Source of the DNA: Climacium dendroides | Taxonomy: Eukaryota; Streptophyta; Bryopsida; Hypnales; Climaciaceae | Assembly: GCA_950106755.1 (NCBI GenBank) | Contig: OX467091.1 | Coordinates: forward strand, 13,533,538-13,597,537 | DNA length: 64,000 nt | Reading direction: 5' to 3' | Part shown: positions 49,946 through 63,300 of the stretch, piece by piece | How the letters are laid out: every line of letters begins with the position of its first letter | Position numbering within the stretch: the stretch's first letter is position 1 | The notes under the pieces: model-generated | Databases searched by the model: none | What the model saw: the letters and a program-made list of their open reading frames with translations, nothing else | What the model was told of the DNA's origin: nothing | Program-made: the position numbers and the translations under genes

Positions 49946-50201
49946 ATGCCACATTTAACTACTTCTGGACTATTCATTGAATTTTGGACTATTCACTGAA
50001 TTCAAAACATCGGGAGATCTCCTGATGTTTGTATAGATTGGGAGATCTTTTGATATTGGTATAGATCTCTTGATGTTTTGAACTGATCCCCCGATGAAAA
50101 TTTAGATCCCCTGATGTTTTGGATAGATCCTTTGATGCATCTCCCAATGACCGTTGTGAATTCTAGACTTTCAAAAGTCCAGAAGTAGTTAAATGTAGCA
50201 T
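49946..50201. mobile_element. ATGCCA-family MITE, copy 1 (256 bp)
   Basis: The inverted ends are ATGCCACATTTAACTACTTC and its complement with one mismatch, closing in GCAT. It is flanked by the 4-bp direct repeat TATT (49942-49945 and 50202-50205). The interior repeats GATCTCCTGATGTTT-like units in both orientations. It differs from copy 2 mainly by a 19-bp extra segment near the left end. Confidence 0.9.
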
Positions 50202-50779
50202 TATTACATGACTAACTAGTTATATCTTTGTCAATATATATTATAAAATATAACTTAAGCAAGTGATTCTCTCAATGATTGAAAGTCACATATGTGTAGT
50301 TTGTAATTAGGGTAATTAAGGTAAAAAAAATAGCTTCATTACAAACTACAATCACATTTTCTATGCATTTTAAATGGATATGACACGTTGCAATTATACA
50401 TTAAGATAATTGAATAGTTAAATAAAAGATTTTACGTGGTTAAAAACAAATACATATGATTTGAAAGATATACAAGAGACAATTATGCAAGAAAAAATAA
50501 GACTTTCTTCAATGACATTTATTAGTTACCAATTCAAAACATATATATAACAATGAATCACTTAAACAAGCCAATAGGGTCTAATTTTCTTACAATAATG
50601 TGAAAATGATTCGATTGGGTTGTAAATAGTTTCCAATAACTTTGTTTTAATTTTCCATGTTTGCATATACAATTAAAGAAATGGAATGTTAATTTTTAGT
50701 GAATGAACAATAAAGCTCAACCTTCAAAAACTTACAACAACATAATATAGGTAGCACAAGTTTAAAATAGAAAGAATAA

Positions 50780-51140
50780 CAATGATAATGGAGTGAAAAA
50801 AAAGAAAAAATTTATAAGTGTTAAGAGATAACAACAAGCAAGAGTTAAGATGCAACAAAGAGTTACAACTAAGAGACAACAAGAAACAACAAGAAACGAG
50901 AGTTAAAATGCATCACCAAAAAAACAAAAAGCAAGAACTAAAAGGCAAAAAAAGAAAGAGTTAAAATGCAAGAAGAAAAAAGAATTTTGATACAACAAAA
51001 AGAAACAAGTAGTATGAATTAAAGAGCAAAAAGAAGCAAGAGTTAAATTATGAACTAAAGAGCAATAAAAGGCAACAACTAAAAAGCAAAACCAAGAAAC
51101 AACAAGAAGTAAAAGGTGAAAAACAACATAAAGTAAGGAA
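50780..51140. repeat. A/purine-rich low-complexity tract
   Basis: The plus strand is dominated by AACAAGAA, AAAGAG and AAAAGGCAAAA units. The open frame on the opposite strand is Phe/Leu/Cys-rich by composition only and is not taken as a gene. Confidence 0.7.
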
Positions 51141-51154
51141 GAAGAGCCCAAAAA

Positions 51155-51345
51155 GGTGGCGGCTAGGGTTTCAAAACCTTAAAGAAGTAACAACTAAGAT
51201 TTCTAAAACCCTAAAGACATGGCAGTTAGGATTTTGAAATCCTAGAAAAGTAGCAATTAGGGTTTCAACATCCTAAAAAAATAGTGATTAAGTTTTAAAA
51301 TTCAAAAAGTAGATGTCTAGGATTTCAAAATTCTAAACAATAGTT
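51155..51345. repeat. ~31-bp tandem array with TAGGGTTT ... AAACCCTA palindromes
   Basis: CTAGGGTTT or variants recur at about 51163, 51194, 51226, 51257, 51288 and 51317, spacing 29-32 bp. Each is followed by a complementary AACCCTA-like block. The array ends 4 bp before the MITE target duplication at 51345. Confidence 0.75.
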
Positions 51346-51348
51346 TGA

Positions 51349-51585
51349 ATGCCACATTTAACTACTTCTGGACTATTCACTGAATTCAAAACATCGGGAG
51401 ATCTCCTGATGTTTGTATAGATTGGGAGATCTTTTGATGTTGGTATAGATCTCTTGATGTTTTGAACTGATCCCCCGATGAAAATTTAGATCCCCTGATG
51501 TTTTGGATAGATCCTTTGATGCATCTCCCAATGACCGTTGTGAATTCTAGACTTTCAAAAGTCCAGAAGTAGTTAAATGTAGCAT
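51349..51585. mobile_element. ATGCCA-family MITE, copy 2 (237 bp)
   Basis: Nearly identical to 49946-50201 apart from a 19-bp gap. The inverted ends begin ATGCCACATTTAAC, and the flanks are the 4-bp direct repeat TTGA (51345-51348 and 51586-51589). High identity between the copies suggests recent activity. Confidence 0.9.
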
Positions 51586-51777
51586 TTGACTATATTTTTT
51601 TGAATTGCCCATATTTTTTGAGGGCTGCCTTAAAAAATGACTGGAAATATAACTGAACTAAAAATATAACTAAGCACTTTTTCAACATTTTTTTGCCCAA
51701 ATTTACTTTGGGATGCCAAAAACAAAAAAATGTAATCACTATGAAGATATGACTATTAAATATGACTAAAACAAGAC

Positions 51778-52600
51778 GTGTGGGCCCTAGAGAATTACAT
51801 AAAAAAACAATTTTATATGTTTAAGTTACAATGTAAGTCAAAATCGAGGAGGCACAAAAATAGAGTTAGATCAATGTGTTGGCATATACACTCAAAATGT
51901 AGTAGTGTAGCTTGTGAAAGAAGAGGCACTAAATTGGGACATATCAATGAAATAGAAATTGTTTTAGACCAATCAAAAGTATTCATTGACAAGATGGGTC
52001 CGAAATATATAATGCAAATTTGTATGGGCAATGCAATGAACATGCTTGGAACAATAGATGATATTGTTCTTACATACCCATACATCTTCAAGCAGGGGTG
52101 CATGACACATGCATTGGATTTGTTGTTGAGAATCTTGAATCTTGAATTTTAATAAAGACTTGCTTCTGCCAAGCCTTGTGTATATGCCATAAATATAGAA
52201 AGATGACGGTAGCAAGCCACACGATCCTATAGTAATGTAGATGAGAATAATCAATGTTTCCTATATAATGATCCCTAAAGTTTGCTCGCATGTTTGTTTC
52301 TTTGACACAAATGAAACAAAATTTCATTGCAATAAAAATGGGATACAAAGCCACCAACCACAAGTGACCTAGTAAAAACAACAAGGACAAGGATCCAACA
52401 AAGCAACAAATGAGGGACAAGTCTACTCATAGGTTTGATTATTTTCCTTTGTGAGTCTCCTAAACCGCTTGAATCAACAATTGTACCATGTGATGAGTCT
52501 AGAACGCATGACTTTAATGACTCCTTGATCCTAAACCACAATCACTAGTGGTTTCAAAAATAGTACAAAAGACATGTTGTATGTTGTTGATCTCACCATG
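51778..52600 (+). pseudogene. hAT transposase relic (DUF659-type region)
   Basis: From about 51955 to 52130 one frame reads VLDQSKVFIDKMGPKYIMQI, then CMGNAMNMLG, YPYIFKQGCMTHALDLLL. This matches the DUF659 segment of plant hAT transposases (VQIVTDNAxNY ... PCAAHCIDLML). It includes the spacing of the acidic residue and the C-x2-H pair, with G in place of D in the TDN motif. Downstream sequence to about 52600 looks like decayed transposase with many stops. It is inactive and could relate to the hAT-type MITEs in the window. Confidence 0.65.
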
Positions 52601-52609
52601 CACACAGTT

Positions 52610-53640
52610 GACAATGAAAGCGTTTGGCTTCCAATTTGGGCGTTCCTTCTTCAAGTTACTCTCCAAAGCCCTCATCCAAGGAGCCACATCTTCTTGAGCT
52701 AATCATGACGTTAACACAAAGGCAATAGGCATTCTATTGTGCCAATCTTCAAATACCATTAACGTATATAAAGGGAACTACACAGACAAAGTAGTTTTGT
52801 AATAAAAGAGGAATAGTGAAAAAACATTAGAATAAAAAGCATGTTGGTTCTTAGCATTATAACTACACCCTTTACCCGTACTAAAACCACAAAAGTTAGT
52901 CCACTTACCTTCTCATTTGTGCCAAATGTCACATCAATTGAAACGGCTCCCTTATGACCAAACTAAAGCAACATCTCACGCTACAAAGGCATCTAATACC
53001 AATAGTGAAGGGAATGTTGGCTAGAGTGAGCCCTCCATGGACATGTGCACTAGTCTCTTGATAATAGAATATGTTGTCTTAATTTTCCTTTACCTACAAC
53101 TAGATACTTTTGGCATTGTGCTTGTCAAGCATATAAGTCTCCTTAGCAACTCTTGTCACCAGAGTTCACACGTCTTGTTTGTGGAAAAACATGTTATATA
53201 TGAGCTCACTTCCATTTTGTATGTTTAGCAATGTTTTATCTGGTTTTCTTTTAGGATAACAATGCTTGTAGGGCACTACCTTTGTATTTTGAATAGGCCG
53301 GCATGAATTGGAGGCTCTTTTAGGAAAGATCTTTCTGGCACCAAGAGACTAAAGGTTTTCTTAGTGGACTAATTCAAGTGGTACCGAGTTTAGGTCTAGG
53401 TCCACGTATACACTTGGGATTGGAATCAAGGGTGATGCACAAGTTAGCTATTAAGTGAGCCAACAAATTAAGGTCTATCTCCACGCACTTGGAGTTGGAA
53501 TCAACATTGATGGATAAGGAGGCTATCAATTCTACCAATGAAGGAATGTTGCCTAGGACATTTCCACTCTTATAATTTCAAGACATCTCTATGGTTTGCA
53601 GTGCAGGATTTGTAGCCTTAATCTATGCTAGGCTAAAAAC
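52610..53640. other. Unassigned stretch
   Basis: No gene recognised; possible further hAT remains. Contains repeated GTCTAGGTCCACG/GTCTATCTCCACG blocks near 53393 and 53472. Confidence 0.3.
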
Positions 53641-53652
53641 TTTGTCTACAAG

Positions 53653-53844
53653 CACTAGTAGAAAATGCAGGAATTTCAACAGAATTCTATTGTTTCGGTC
53701 GCGTTGTTTTGGCCACTGAACAACAGATTTTTGTTGAAATTAACAAAAATCTGTTAATTTCAACAGATTTCTGTTGTTCAGTGGCCGAAACAACGCGATC
53801 GAAACAACAGAATTCTGTTGAAATTCCTGCATTTTCTACTAGTG
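53653..53844. mobile_element. CACTA-type MITE (192 bp, near-perfect hairpin)
   Basis: It begins CACTAGTAGAAAATGCAGGA and ends with the exact complement. The flanks are the 3-bp direct repeat AAG (53650-53652 and 53845-53847). The two ~96-bp arms differ at only about half a dozen positions and meet with almost no loop near 53748. Confidence 0.9.
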
Positions 53845-53849
53845 AAGAG

Positions 53850-55535
53850 TTTTGATGTTGTTGTCACTATGAGCATGATTTGGAACTTCTTCCATGTGTA
53901 CTTGGGTTTGCTTGTATCTAGCCCTACAGTTTCCAGTCTAGGATTCTTTTTTGTAACTCGTTTTTTCTTACCTGTATCTATTTGCATCTAACTATTTTCT
54001 TTCTTTTGTGACCATTGGTACACTCTAGTTGCAACAACCACCACCTTAGATCTCTATTTAAGTAATAATAAGAAAGTGATTGTCTTGAACTTCCCACTGT
54101 GGTCCTATAGACCGTATTGGTAGTGGTACCTGCATAAGGAATTAAACAAGTTAGTAGTAGTATGCTTTGTACAGAAACAGTAAAGCAATGCAAGAAGAGC
54201 ATTGACAAAGGGCATGGTGTACAAAGATCTATCGCTTGGTCTCCTTCGATGCAGTCATTGTAACTCTAAAAAATCTAGGTTCCTTCTTTGGTATTGTTTG
54301 AATCTTCACGTATCTACAACGGACCTCTCCATTGCTATTTTTTTTGCCCCTAATGAAATAATAAGCAATAGTATGTTAGACCACTACTAGGTCTTTCTCT
54401 AATCTCTATATAGTCAACAAACTAGGTGTGTCTCCCGCATCTCCCATAGCAAGTCTGTTTTCCAGATGGAACCTTTAAATGGATTTGGGATCCTCCTTTT
54501 GATTTCAAAAAGCTCCACTTGGAATTGTTTTTTATACTACTAATCGTTGAAAATAGTGTCTGCATAATTGATTGTGGACTATGTAAGAAGAAAATCAATT
54601 TGTGCTATCTCTACAAACTCTAAATCCACCATGGCACCTATGGGAGGGGCTAGACATTGTCTTCTATCACACCCTTGTAATAGTATGACAGTGGTGCCAC
54701 AAAATTCAATTCCAAGACAACAATCTTTAGCGCTCATAAACATTTGTGCAAAATCCTTGCAAGTATAGTTTAGCAAATCCTTAATATGCACCCTAAACTC
54801 AAAATAGCCATAAAAATACAAAACATGAACCTTATACAATTCAATATAGCCCCTCTAAACCATAGATTGCCACACACAAATGACCCTAAACCATACAATT
54901 ATATATAAAGCCCTAATAACCAAAAATCATGATGAAGAATCAAACCTAAACACGTCCTATTGTACGTAAAATGTAGATAACCTAGAATTGCTACATAGAA
55001 ACAAATCTTAAATATGTACAAATGTTTGTAGAGTTCAAAATACTTGAAGTCGCCACAAACCCTAAACCCTAAATCCACTCAATAGAATGTAGAGATAAAG
55101 AAACCTGAAATTGTCATTCCTAAATGTAAATTCAAACCTATACATTAAAACCTATACATTGAAATCTAAACCCCCTAAATGCTACATTGAAGTATGGTGT
55201 CATGTTGTATATACATTCACTATGTAAAAATATATATTTGTTGTCATAGTAAAGGATTTTTTGGAAAGTTTAATGATCTAAGTGGAGTAAACTTTACTTT
55301 TTTTACCTCTATTAGACAACTATTTGGCATTAGTTATTTCATTTTTATGCTTAAAGACAATTCAAAGGTTTATTTTGTATTTGAGGTTGATGAAATAAAA
55401 AGTAAAGTTTGTTTTACCTTTCTTTTGAGTTTTTAAATGGATTAAAAGTCCATGTAGGAGATAAGGATAGAGTTATGGAACAAAAAAGATGGCCAATGGA
55501 TGAATTTAAGTCCATGTGTTACTTTTAAAAACTAA
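53850..55535. other. Unassigned stretch
   Basis: No gene supported. A minus-strand frame of 86 codons (54839-54579) looks protein-like (GCDRRQCLAPPIGAMVDLEF) but matches nothing I recognise. 54780-55190 is rich in CCTAAAC-like short repeats. Confidence 0.3.
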
Positions 55536-55539
55536 ACTA

Positions 55540-56585
55540 CACCTATATAGGTAGATGGTATGGAAGTTGAGGTGGCGGATGAGGTTAAGGGTCTTCTTCC
55601 TCCTTCTAGTTTTGTTTGAGAATCGTGACTTTAGAGAGCAATAGGATATTGTATATGAAGAATTTTGTAATGAAATTTTGGGCGGTTATTCATCATATTT
55701 TTGTGATTTCAAAACTTTATCACTTGCTCAATTTGGAGTTTCTATGTGAAAGTTATGCTTGAGGGAATGAAAAAGGAATGATTGTCATGAGATATAGAGG
55801 GCAAAATCTTCAAGGGCTCCTAACTATTTGATGGAGCGGTATTTCTTTTTGAGATTTGATTAGTTTATAAAATGAATTGTTAGCTTTCCAAAAAACTATC
55901 ACTTTCTTTGTTTAAAGTTAGCATGCAAAAGTTATGGGTGTAGAAGTGAAGTGGTGAGGAGTTGCCTTTGATTTGAAGTAAAAGGACTTTGACCGACTTT
56001 AAAAGTTGGACAATATCATATTTTAGAATGAATTTTAGAGGGATTGTAGATAATTTGGTTAGATTTCTATACAAATATCACAAGATCAAATTGGAGTTAG
56101 CACGTAAAAGTTATGAGCTTACAAGCAAAGTAGTAATGAACTGTTTTTGAATTGGAGAGGATGTACTTTGAGAGACTATAAAAGTCAGACAATATGAGAT
56201 TTTGAGTTGATATTTGGAGAGTTTGTAGATTTTTTTGTTAAATTTTCAAAGAATTATTACACTCTCAATTTGGAGTCTTGGAGCAATTTTGGCACTCATT
56301 TTAGTATCGGGTGCTTCTTTAAAGGGTCTTTATGATGTTTATGTGCAACTTTTATTACTTTTATACAAACAAGTGACATCTTTTTGATCTATATGACACA
56401 TCATGGGAGTATTTGAGCATGTGGTATTTTATTTGGTTTACATGACACTATTTAGAGGTTTATGTGTATATATGTAGATTCGTAGGTGTATTTGACCTCG
56501 TAGTCCTTCATTTTCCGGTTCAAATCTAGTTGCAACTAGATTCTCCGCATTTTCCCAAGGCAAGGCCTCTCTACCCAACAATGAT
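55540..56585 (+). repeat. Solo or truncated LTR related to the 4-6 kb LTR
   Basis: The 179-bp unit recurs here: TTAGCTTTCC, TTAGATTTCT and TTAAATTTTC start points at 55881, 56060 and 56239 are exactly 179 bp apart, with a weaker one at 55702. The right end (TCTAGTTGCA ... TTTTCCCAAGGCAAGGC, about 56525-56570) aligns with 6206-6245. A TATA-like CTATATAGG is at about 55542. No internal coding region follows, so it is a solo LTR or a fragment. The left boundary is uncertain. Confidence 0.65.
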
Positions 56586-56589
56586 GTGA

Positions 56590-57175
56590 ACCTACATACT
56601 AGAAACCACACATGTTGATTTCCTAAACTACTAATTGCACTTCTTAAATCCTAAAGCGCCTTGGCTATAGAAACTCACGTTTGTACACAATTACCACAAA
56701 ATATTTGCAAAAAGATCAATCTCCTAACACTACTATAGAACCAATAGAACCAAGATTTCCAACTTCAAAATTAAACACCCACCTGAAGAAATTCTAACAT
56801 CGCCAAAACCCTAGCCACCCTAAATCCTAACTGTTCTCTAGTTGATGATGGAAAAATACTAAGCATTTTACAACCTCAACTACAAAACATTAACACCAGT
56901 ACGGATCGCAAGACCATAGTCACTCATGTATGAGACATCCGTGTGGCATCTATTGGCCATGAGGGATTATGCATGCATTCATCTATGCATAACAGGATAT
57001 GCCATCCATGTGCTGAAACCCTATGCTAGGATGGTAGAGTTATTACAAGGACTTACTACTAGGTGAAAACCAAGCCGACTAGATGTCAAGCCAATGATGC
57101 ATAGGGACTACAAAGCCATGAAGAAGGCTAGATTATAATGTGCAACTAAAAAGAGGGTGAAAAATAATGAACAAC
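56590..57175. other. Unassigned stretch
   Basis: No gene or element end recognised. Confidence 0.3.
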
Positions 57176-57179
57176 ACGA

Positions 57180-57560
57180 ATTTTTATCTCCAAAAAACCA
57201 TTTGAGATTTTGAGTTTCTAATCAAAAGTTATGGACAAATTTCAAAGAGGGGTTGGTAGGGACATTTTCAAACAATCTCTATGAATTTTATCCATAACTT
57301 TTGTTTGGAGGCTCAAAACTACAAAAGTTTTTTTGAGAATGAAAGTTATATTGATTTCCCTTTTATTTTTAGTCTACATTTCTTTAGAAAATTTTATTTT
57401 ACTATGCTCAAATGAGGCCATAAATTCTATTTTGAACACAATTCATATGTTTTAATAATGAGTAGTCAAGCTCTCATCTTTAAATTATTCCATACTCTTT
57501 GAGGATTTATGAAGGACAATGGATTTGATTATAAAAATAACCTCTCCATCCTCCATTCTT
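57180..57560. repeat. Dispersed repeat, partner of 9640-10160
   Basis: It holds an internal inverted pair (AATCAAAAGTTATGGACAAAT near 57222 and ATCCATAACTTTTGTTTGG near 57300) and the block AGTCAAGCTCTCATCTT near 57467. All are shared with 9640-10160. Confidence 0.5.
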
Positions 57561-57564
57561 GTGA

Positions 57565-60075
57565 TTATCAATAAAACCATTGCTTCATATAGCCATCAAA
57601 TTTTATGCATGGTAGTTTGTCAAATGACAAATTTATAAGTGGCTCAATGGATTCTTTGGATAATGAATTTTTTAATTTTTCAATGTGGCAATTATTTAAG
57701 AAAAATTTTAAAAATAAATAAATGTAGTATTGTAGGAGTAACTACCCTATTAAACCAAAAGAAGTCACAAAGCAATTGCCTCCTCGCCACCACCTCTTTG
57801 AACATTGAAACAAGTTTATAAATACAAGAGAATGTTAGTGAAGTACCCAACCTAAACCTAGATTGAGAGCCTACCTATGGCCCTGCCTAAGCTTTTTTGG
57901 ACCAGTAGAAGACATTTGAGGCCATTGGAAGACCATTTGAGGCCTATTTTTTATTCTATTTCCACAGTAGTAAAAGAATGTGACCAATTGTTAGAATTTC
58001 TTTTTAATTTAAAATTTCTAAAATGCAAAAAAAATTGAAAATTTTTTCTTTTCAGAAAATGACGTAGCATGATCTTGACCACATCGGCTGTGTAGCTGGC
58101 AGCATTCCCACATCGTTGAAACAATTTTCAGAGCCCAAGAACTTACAATCTTTTGGAGGCCCCAAATTTATTTTAATGATGATATTGCAATTTTTGCTCT
58201 AGTGTAAATTACCCTACCCATGTTGCCCCCCATCCAATGAAAATAACATTTTTCTCCATAATTTTTCATGGACAAATTCAAATGAATTTATTTTAGTGGA
58301 TTGGCAAGATACTCCTTGTCCCCATATTAAAAAAATATTTAATGTAGTGAATTTTCTTGTTTGTAGTGAGTTGTCCAAAATCACTATGTTGAAAAAAAAA
58401 TGTCTTTTTGATACTTCCTTGATTGATTCAAGGTAGATTTTGTTTTGCTCTTGAGACTCATACTAGTTGTAGTCTATATTTTAACACAAGTATTTATAAT
58501 AACACATAAACTCATTCATATGATTAAAGAGACATAATATAACCCATGGACCCCATGGTATGTCCAACTCTTGATGTACTTTTGAGCCATATGGCTAGAT
58601 GCTAGAGGCCATAGCAAATCCAAATCAGTTATTGAATTAGACAGTAGTGATATTTTTCATAGAAGTGATCAGAGCTTATTCATGCATGAACAAGTTGGTC
58701 TATTAGTCTAAATACAAAAAAATGGAAACTTAAAACAAGCTTTAGTGTCTAATAATAACTCCGTGAATATGTATCTATGTATGCAAATATACATTGAACT
58801 AGTTCAAGTTACTATGTTGTCATTGTCATGTATCTTGAACCGGGCCTTTGTCGCAACAAAGATCAATCCATGTGATACTTATAGCTCTTTCACTGAAATG
58901 ATGCAGTTATACTCTTGTAACACAAACATATTCAATTATTCACATTCCAAGCAAAACATAAACATAGTGATGGATTTGAGCAATGTAAATTGCCGCAGTA
59001 AGTGTCCTTCATATGCCAATAAGATTGAGTGTTTGGAATTTTTTGAAAAAATTCCCTAGGAGGTGGTAATCCTCACATGTACCCATCCCAAACAACAGAC
59101 TATTAGTATGCCACTTAACATGTACAAGGTGTCTACACATTACCACAACTTGTTATTGTTATTCACTTAAGAAATAAATCTCCAATTCTATCAAAATAAC
59201 AAAACAATGGCTTGAATATGTTTGTGGAATGAACACCAAGAAGGCACCACCTGTTGGCCACTAATCTGGGAACCTAACACCATTGCAAAGAGTCTATGCA
59301 CCTATACTCACAATGCTTCAGTGAACAAAGCTATCTTAATACCAATATGGCCTTTGAATAGATCAAAGGTAAGAAGATGCATGTATAACGCTGGTCATTT
59401 TCAATTTTTTTGAAAAAAACTAGAGAAGCAGCCAGCTACACAACAGTTTTACTAACTTTGTGAACCAACAGATTGTTCATAGTCCAACTTAGACTTAACT
59501 CCATTCCAATTAAAGCACGGTCCCTAGAGCACCGTCATTCTTTATTGACAAATCTTGTATATATGACTATGATATGAGACCCAGAGGTGCACATTAAGGT
59601 CATGTGTGAGTGAAAGCATCATCAAGGTATTAGCCTTTATATAGACTGCTAGTCCCAACAAGTATAGCACTCATTTTCATTAGTATAGAAATTCTTAAAC
59701 TAATATTGAAAATATTCCCCATTTTTCTACAATAATCTATATAACTATGTTATAAGTGATTATATTTTGAATGTGGAAAAAGCGGTAGAAGTTTAAAATT
59801 CATGGAGAAAAACCAGAATTTTAATCTAAAAATTTAAAATTTAAAAATAAAAACATTGTTGGGTCCTCGAGGGGTTAATTTTCAACCCACATACATTAGT
59901 ATGAGTGCAATTCCTACAGTCTTTTCTTTTCACACTTTAGGAGTTCGTACAAGTAGATTTAAGTAAGCAAAGTTGGTTTATTAAAACTTTTCATTGATTT
60001 TCACCCAATTTCTCAGCCAAAATCTCATATTACAACCAACAATCAACCAATACTCATAAACATCACGCAGGTCTT
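57565..60075. other. Unassigned AT-rich stretch
   Basis: No gene recognised. The longest frame (58745-59059) has no domain. Confidence 0.3.
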
Positions 60076-60080
60076 TTCCT

Positions 60081-60086
60081 TTTATT
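60081..60086 (-). terminator. Candidate SCO1 polyadenylation signal
   Basis: AATAAA on the minus strand about 307 bases downstream of the SCO1 stop codon. Motif and distance only. Confidence 0.35.
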
Positions 60087-60392
60087 GGTTGTATTGCTTT
60101 TGAAATTTGCTGACAAATACTGAGCTGTCAACTCAATGTAGTGAAGTGAAGTGGAGATCGCTTGAACATTACTCACTCAAGCCGCAAACTGAATTAATGT
60201 ATACCGAGGAAAGAAACCTTCATATCAAATGTCGCTGATACAGAATAACTCGCCGAGCATGAAAGCGCCGTGTTGTGGACTAATCCGATTCAACAACTAA
60301 AGCTTCTGAAAAGAGAACTTAAAAAGTATCCTGAAACGGCATGATCAGACTTCCTCTTAAGTTGCTGAGATTGCTGGCCAGAGAATTTAGGG

Positions 60393-63300
60393 CTATTTTT
60401 TCTTCAGGGTACTTTGGATCTCTGCAATAATTCCCTCGGAAAGAGATTCTGCATCGTAGTTCTTCCCGAAAAACTTAACGAAGTTCATATCAGGGTCCAT
60501 CAGATACCTGCAACCACAGTAACAAATATCACCAGTGGTTACCACACCGTGACAATGCTCAACCCACGTCTACACAACGCGACTCACCAAAAAATGTTCT
60601 ACATCCTCACATTACGATTGTTAAACAGAAATGACTTGACGAAACAGAAAACCATTCCATTAAAAGAAGTTTATCGATCAGGTTCATAAAACTGAGCAAA
60701 TTGATGGGACTGCGAGACAAGTGGTATGAGAAATTGTACGTGATAATGGAGTGGTCAACAAGGTAGTCGGTGCCTTCATCCTCAGTTTTCATATAATAAA
60801 CTCTATACTCTCGAGCAACTTGGCGAATGTCTTCCACAGTCCCAGTCAAACCAACAAACCTGGGGTGATATTCTGCAGATTCAAAAAAAAAAAAAGCAAC
60901 TTTACTGCACGATGGGTAGAAAGATTCTAGCTCACAAGTAAACAGGTTCCGTGACAATTTCACCTCACGAACAGCAAGCAATGCATTGTGCAAGTAAAAC
61001 GCAGGAATTGCCATTGAGCATGGGTTTTCCCATTCTTGGAATTTTGATCTTAAATTTGGTTTCAAAAGTGCGGAATTAGTGCAGGAGAGCGAAATTTCTA
61101 ATTGACAAGCACAAAACAGGGGCAAGAATTAACCGGGGTACTAAATTACGGCATCTTGCACAACTGTGTAAGTGAGTGACCAAAATTAAAAACGAAGGAA
61201 AACTTCTTCCAAGTACATTATCAGGCAAGCATTAAAAGTTCCATAAATAAGAGTTTCCAATACAACCAGGACAAGGCCTACCTTTCAAGTACTCTCGAAC
61301 TTGCTCAACAGTATCGCGCTCTGGATCAATGGAAATAAAGATGGGAAGAACCTGCAATCCTACTTTCGTCTCTGCATTTCAAAAAGATGATGACTGAGAA
61401 AAATAATCTGAAAAGAAGTATATAGTCCTCTGTCATTTTTAACACTAGCTCTTGTAGTCCATTACAACAGCAACTAAGTAATCAACCATATAAGTCAAGT
61501 TGCAAAAGAAGAAGCTCAAACAAAACAAAACAAAAAGTTCACAGAATGATGGATAAGTACAAAGGGAAAGAACGCAATGCACTACGAAAAGACTAACCAA
61601 TTTTATCGACAGCTTCTGCCACTTTTGTGAGTTCATCGGGGCATATATCTGGGCAATATGTGAACCCAAAGTATATAAGCGACCAATTGCCAAGGAAGTC
61701 ACGATCTGTCACAACTTTCCCATCCTGATTGACTAATTTGAAAGGACCCCCAATAGCTGCCTTCCCAACTCCAGGGCCCGTCTTGGCAACTGCCCCCTTC
61801 TCAGAGCGTAGCACTGCAATCAATGAGTTGAGTTCAGCAGCAAGATATGAAGTCAAAGACGTGGGTGCAGTTCCAAAACCTTCCAGAGACCCTCATGGCA
61901 ACCATTGAAATTACAGGGACAAAGAAGCAGCTAATTGCAAGAGTCTGTACCATAAATACAAATGTATAAGTACAAATGTCTTGTTCTGTATGAACCTTAG
62001 TACAATCCTCAATATAATCCACACTTAGTGGAAATTTCAAAAACACAATCTTAGAATGCAACTATTCATAAAATCACATGTCAGAATTCTATTAAACATG
62101 AGAAATTCATTCACTGAAATGATACTACTAAAGCTTTTACACGTTTCATTTCAATTAGATAACAGAATTATATACATTTTTGAACCATTGCTTAATCTCT
62201 CACCTTGGGGTGGAGATAATCAAGATATTCAAGGAAAAGAGCCAACCAACCTTCTAGCTGCCTTTTCTTTTCTTGCTCCCACAACAAAATCAAGCCGATT
62301 CCAGTCACCACCAAGAGCGCAAGGCTAGCCCAAGATACTGGCTGCAGCAGAAGCACAAACACTCACCTCAGCAACAATCTTCAGTCATTCTAAAATTCAT
62401 TATTCCAACATCCAAGGACATTATCAGTGATAAGTTTTCGAAACCAAAAAACGGAAAGCATCTAAATAAAGCATGACGTCTCAATCAATGTAACGCGTGG
62501 AGACAAGTGTCGTTGGTTAGAACAGACTTTAAAAAGTAAGATGACTAAGCAATTTTGGAGCACAAAACCGCATCGCCATTAGAAAGAGCGTAGAGGACTT
62601 ACACCACCCCGTACGGCCTTTGGATTCTCCCCCGCGGTTTTAGACTTTTCACCAGCAACCTCTGACAAGGCTTCACCGCTCTTTCCTGAGTTAGCAATCT
62701 CCCTTGATCGTGATGAATAAAAAGGTCTATTGAAGACACGAACACCCTAAAACAATCAACGAGGCAACGCAACATTATCAATCCGAAAATCCAAAACAAA
62801 CTCGGTTCCTACATAAAATCATGCACTCTGTCACTACCAAGCAGTCCATTCCCATGCACGAGATATCAAAGCCTTCTCTAACCACGCCCTGTAATAATGC
62901 AGGCCATTCCTCAAAGGAGAAGACCCAAAAGACAGCCATCTCTTGTAAGAAATTTAATTTCACATCCAAGTATTTATCAAACTAAGGAAGATGCCCCAAT
63001 TCTAGGGTACAAATTAAACCACACCCCTATAACTCAAAGTCATTTAATTAGCAACCATAAAACCAATGAAAACTAATTTTTCATTTGTGGACGTGAATTG
63101 GCTTTACCTTCTCACGCAAGGCTTTAAGGAATAGGCAAATGAGAATAAGATTAATCTAGAGCATGTTTTGGGGGAAGACAACCCATATTAATTAGTTATT
63201 TCTCATCATGTGCACATAGAGCAGATCCTTATTTGCACAGTTTAAGGGAACTTCAAATTAAATTTTGCTAAAGAATAACAGAATTGAATATTGTATTTCC

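Noticed and set aside
50903..51151. 82-codon minus-strand frame
   Set aside because: Phe/Leu/Cys-rich product of an A-rich low-complexity tract, no domain.
56505..56545. tRNA-like GGTTCAAATC segment
   Set aside because: No cloverleaf partner arms found; it lies in the conserved end of the LTR relic.
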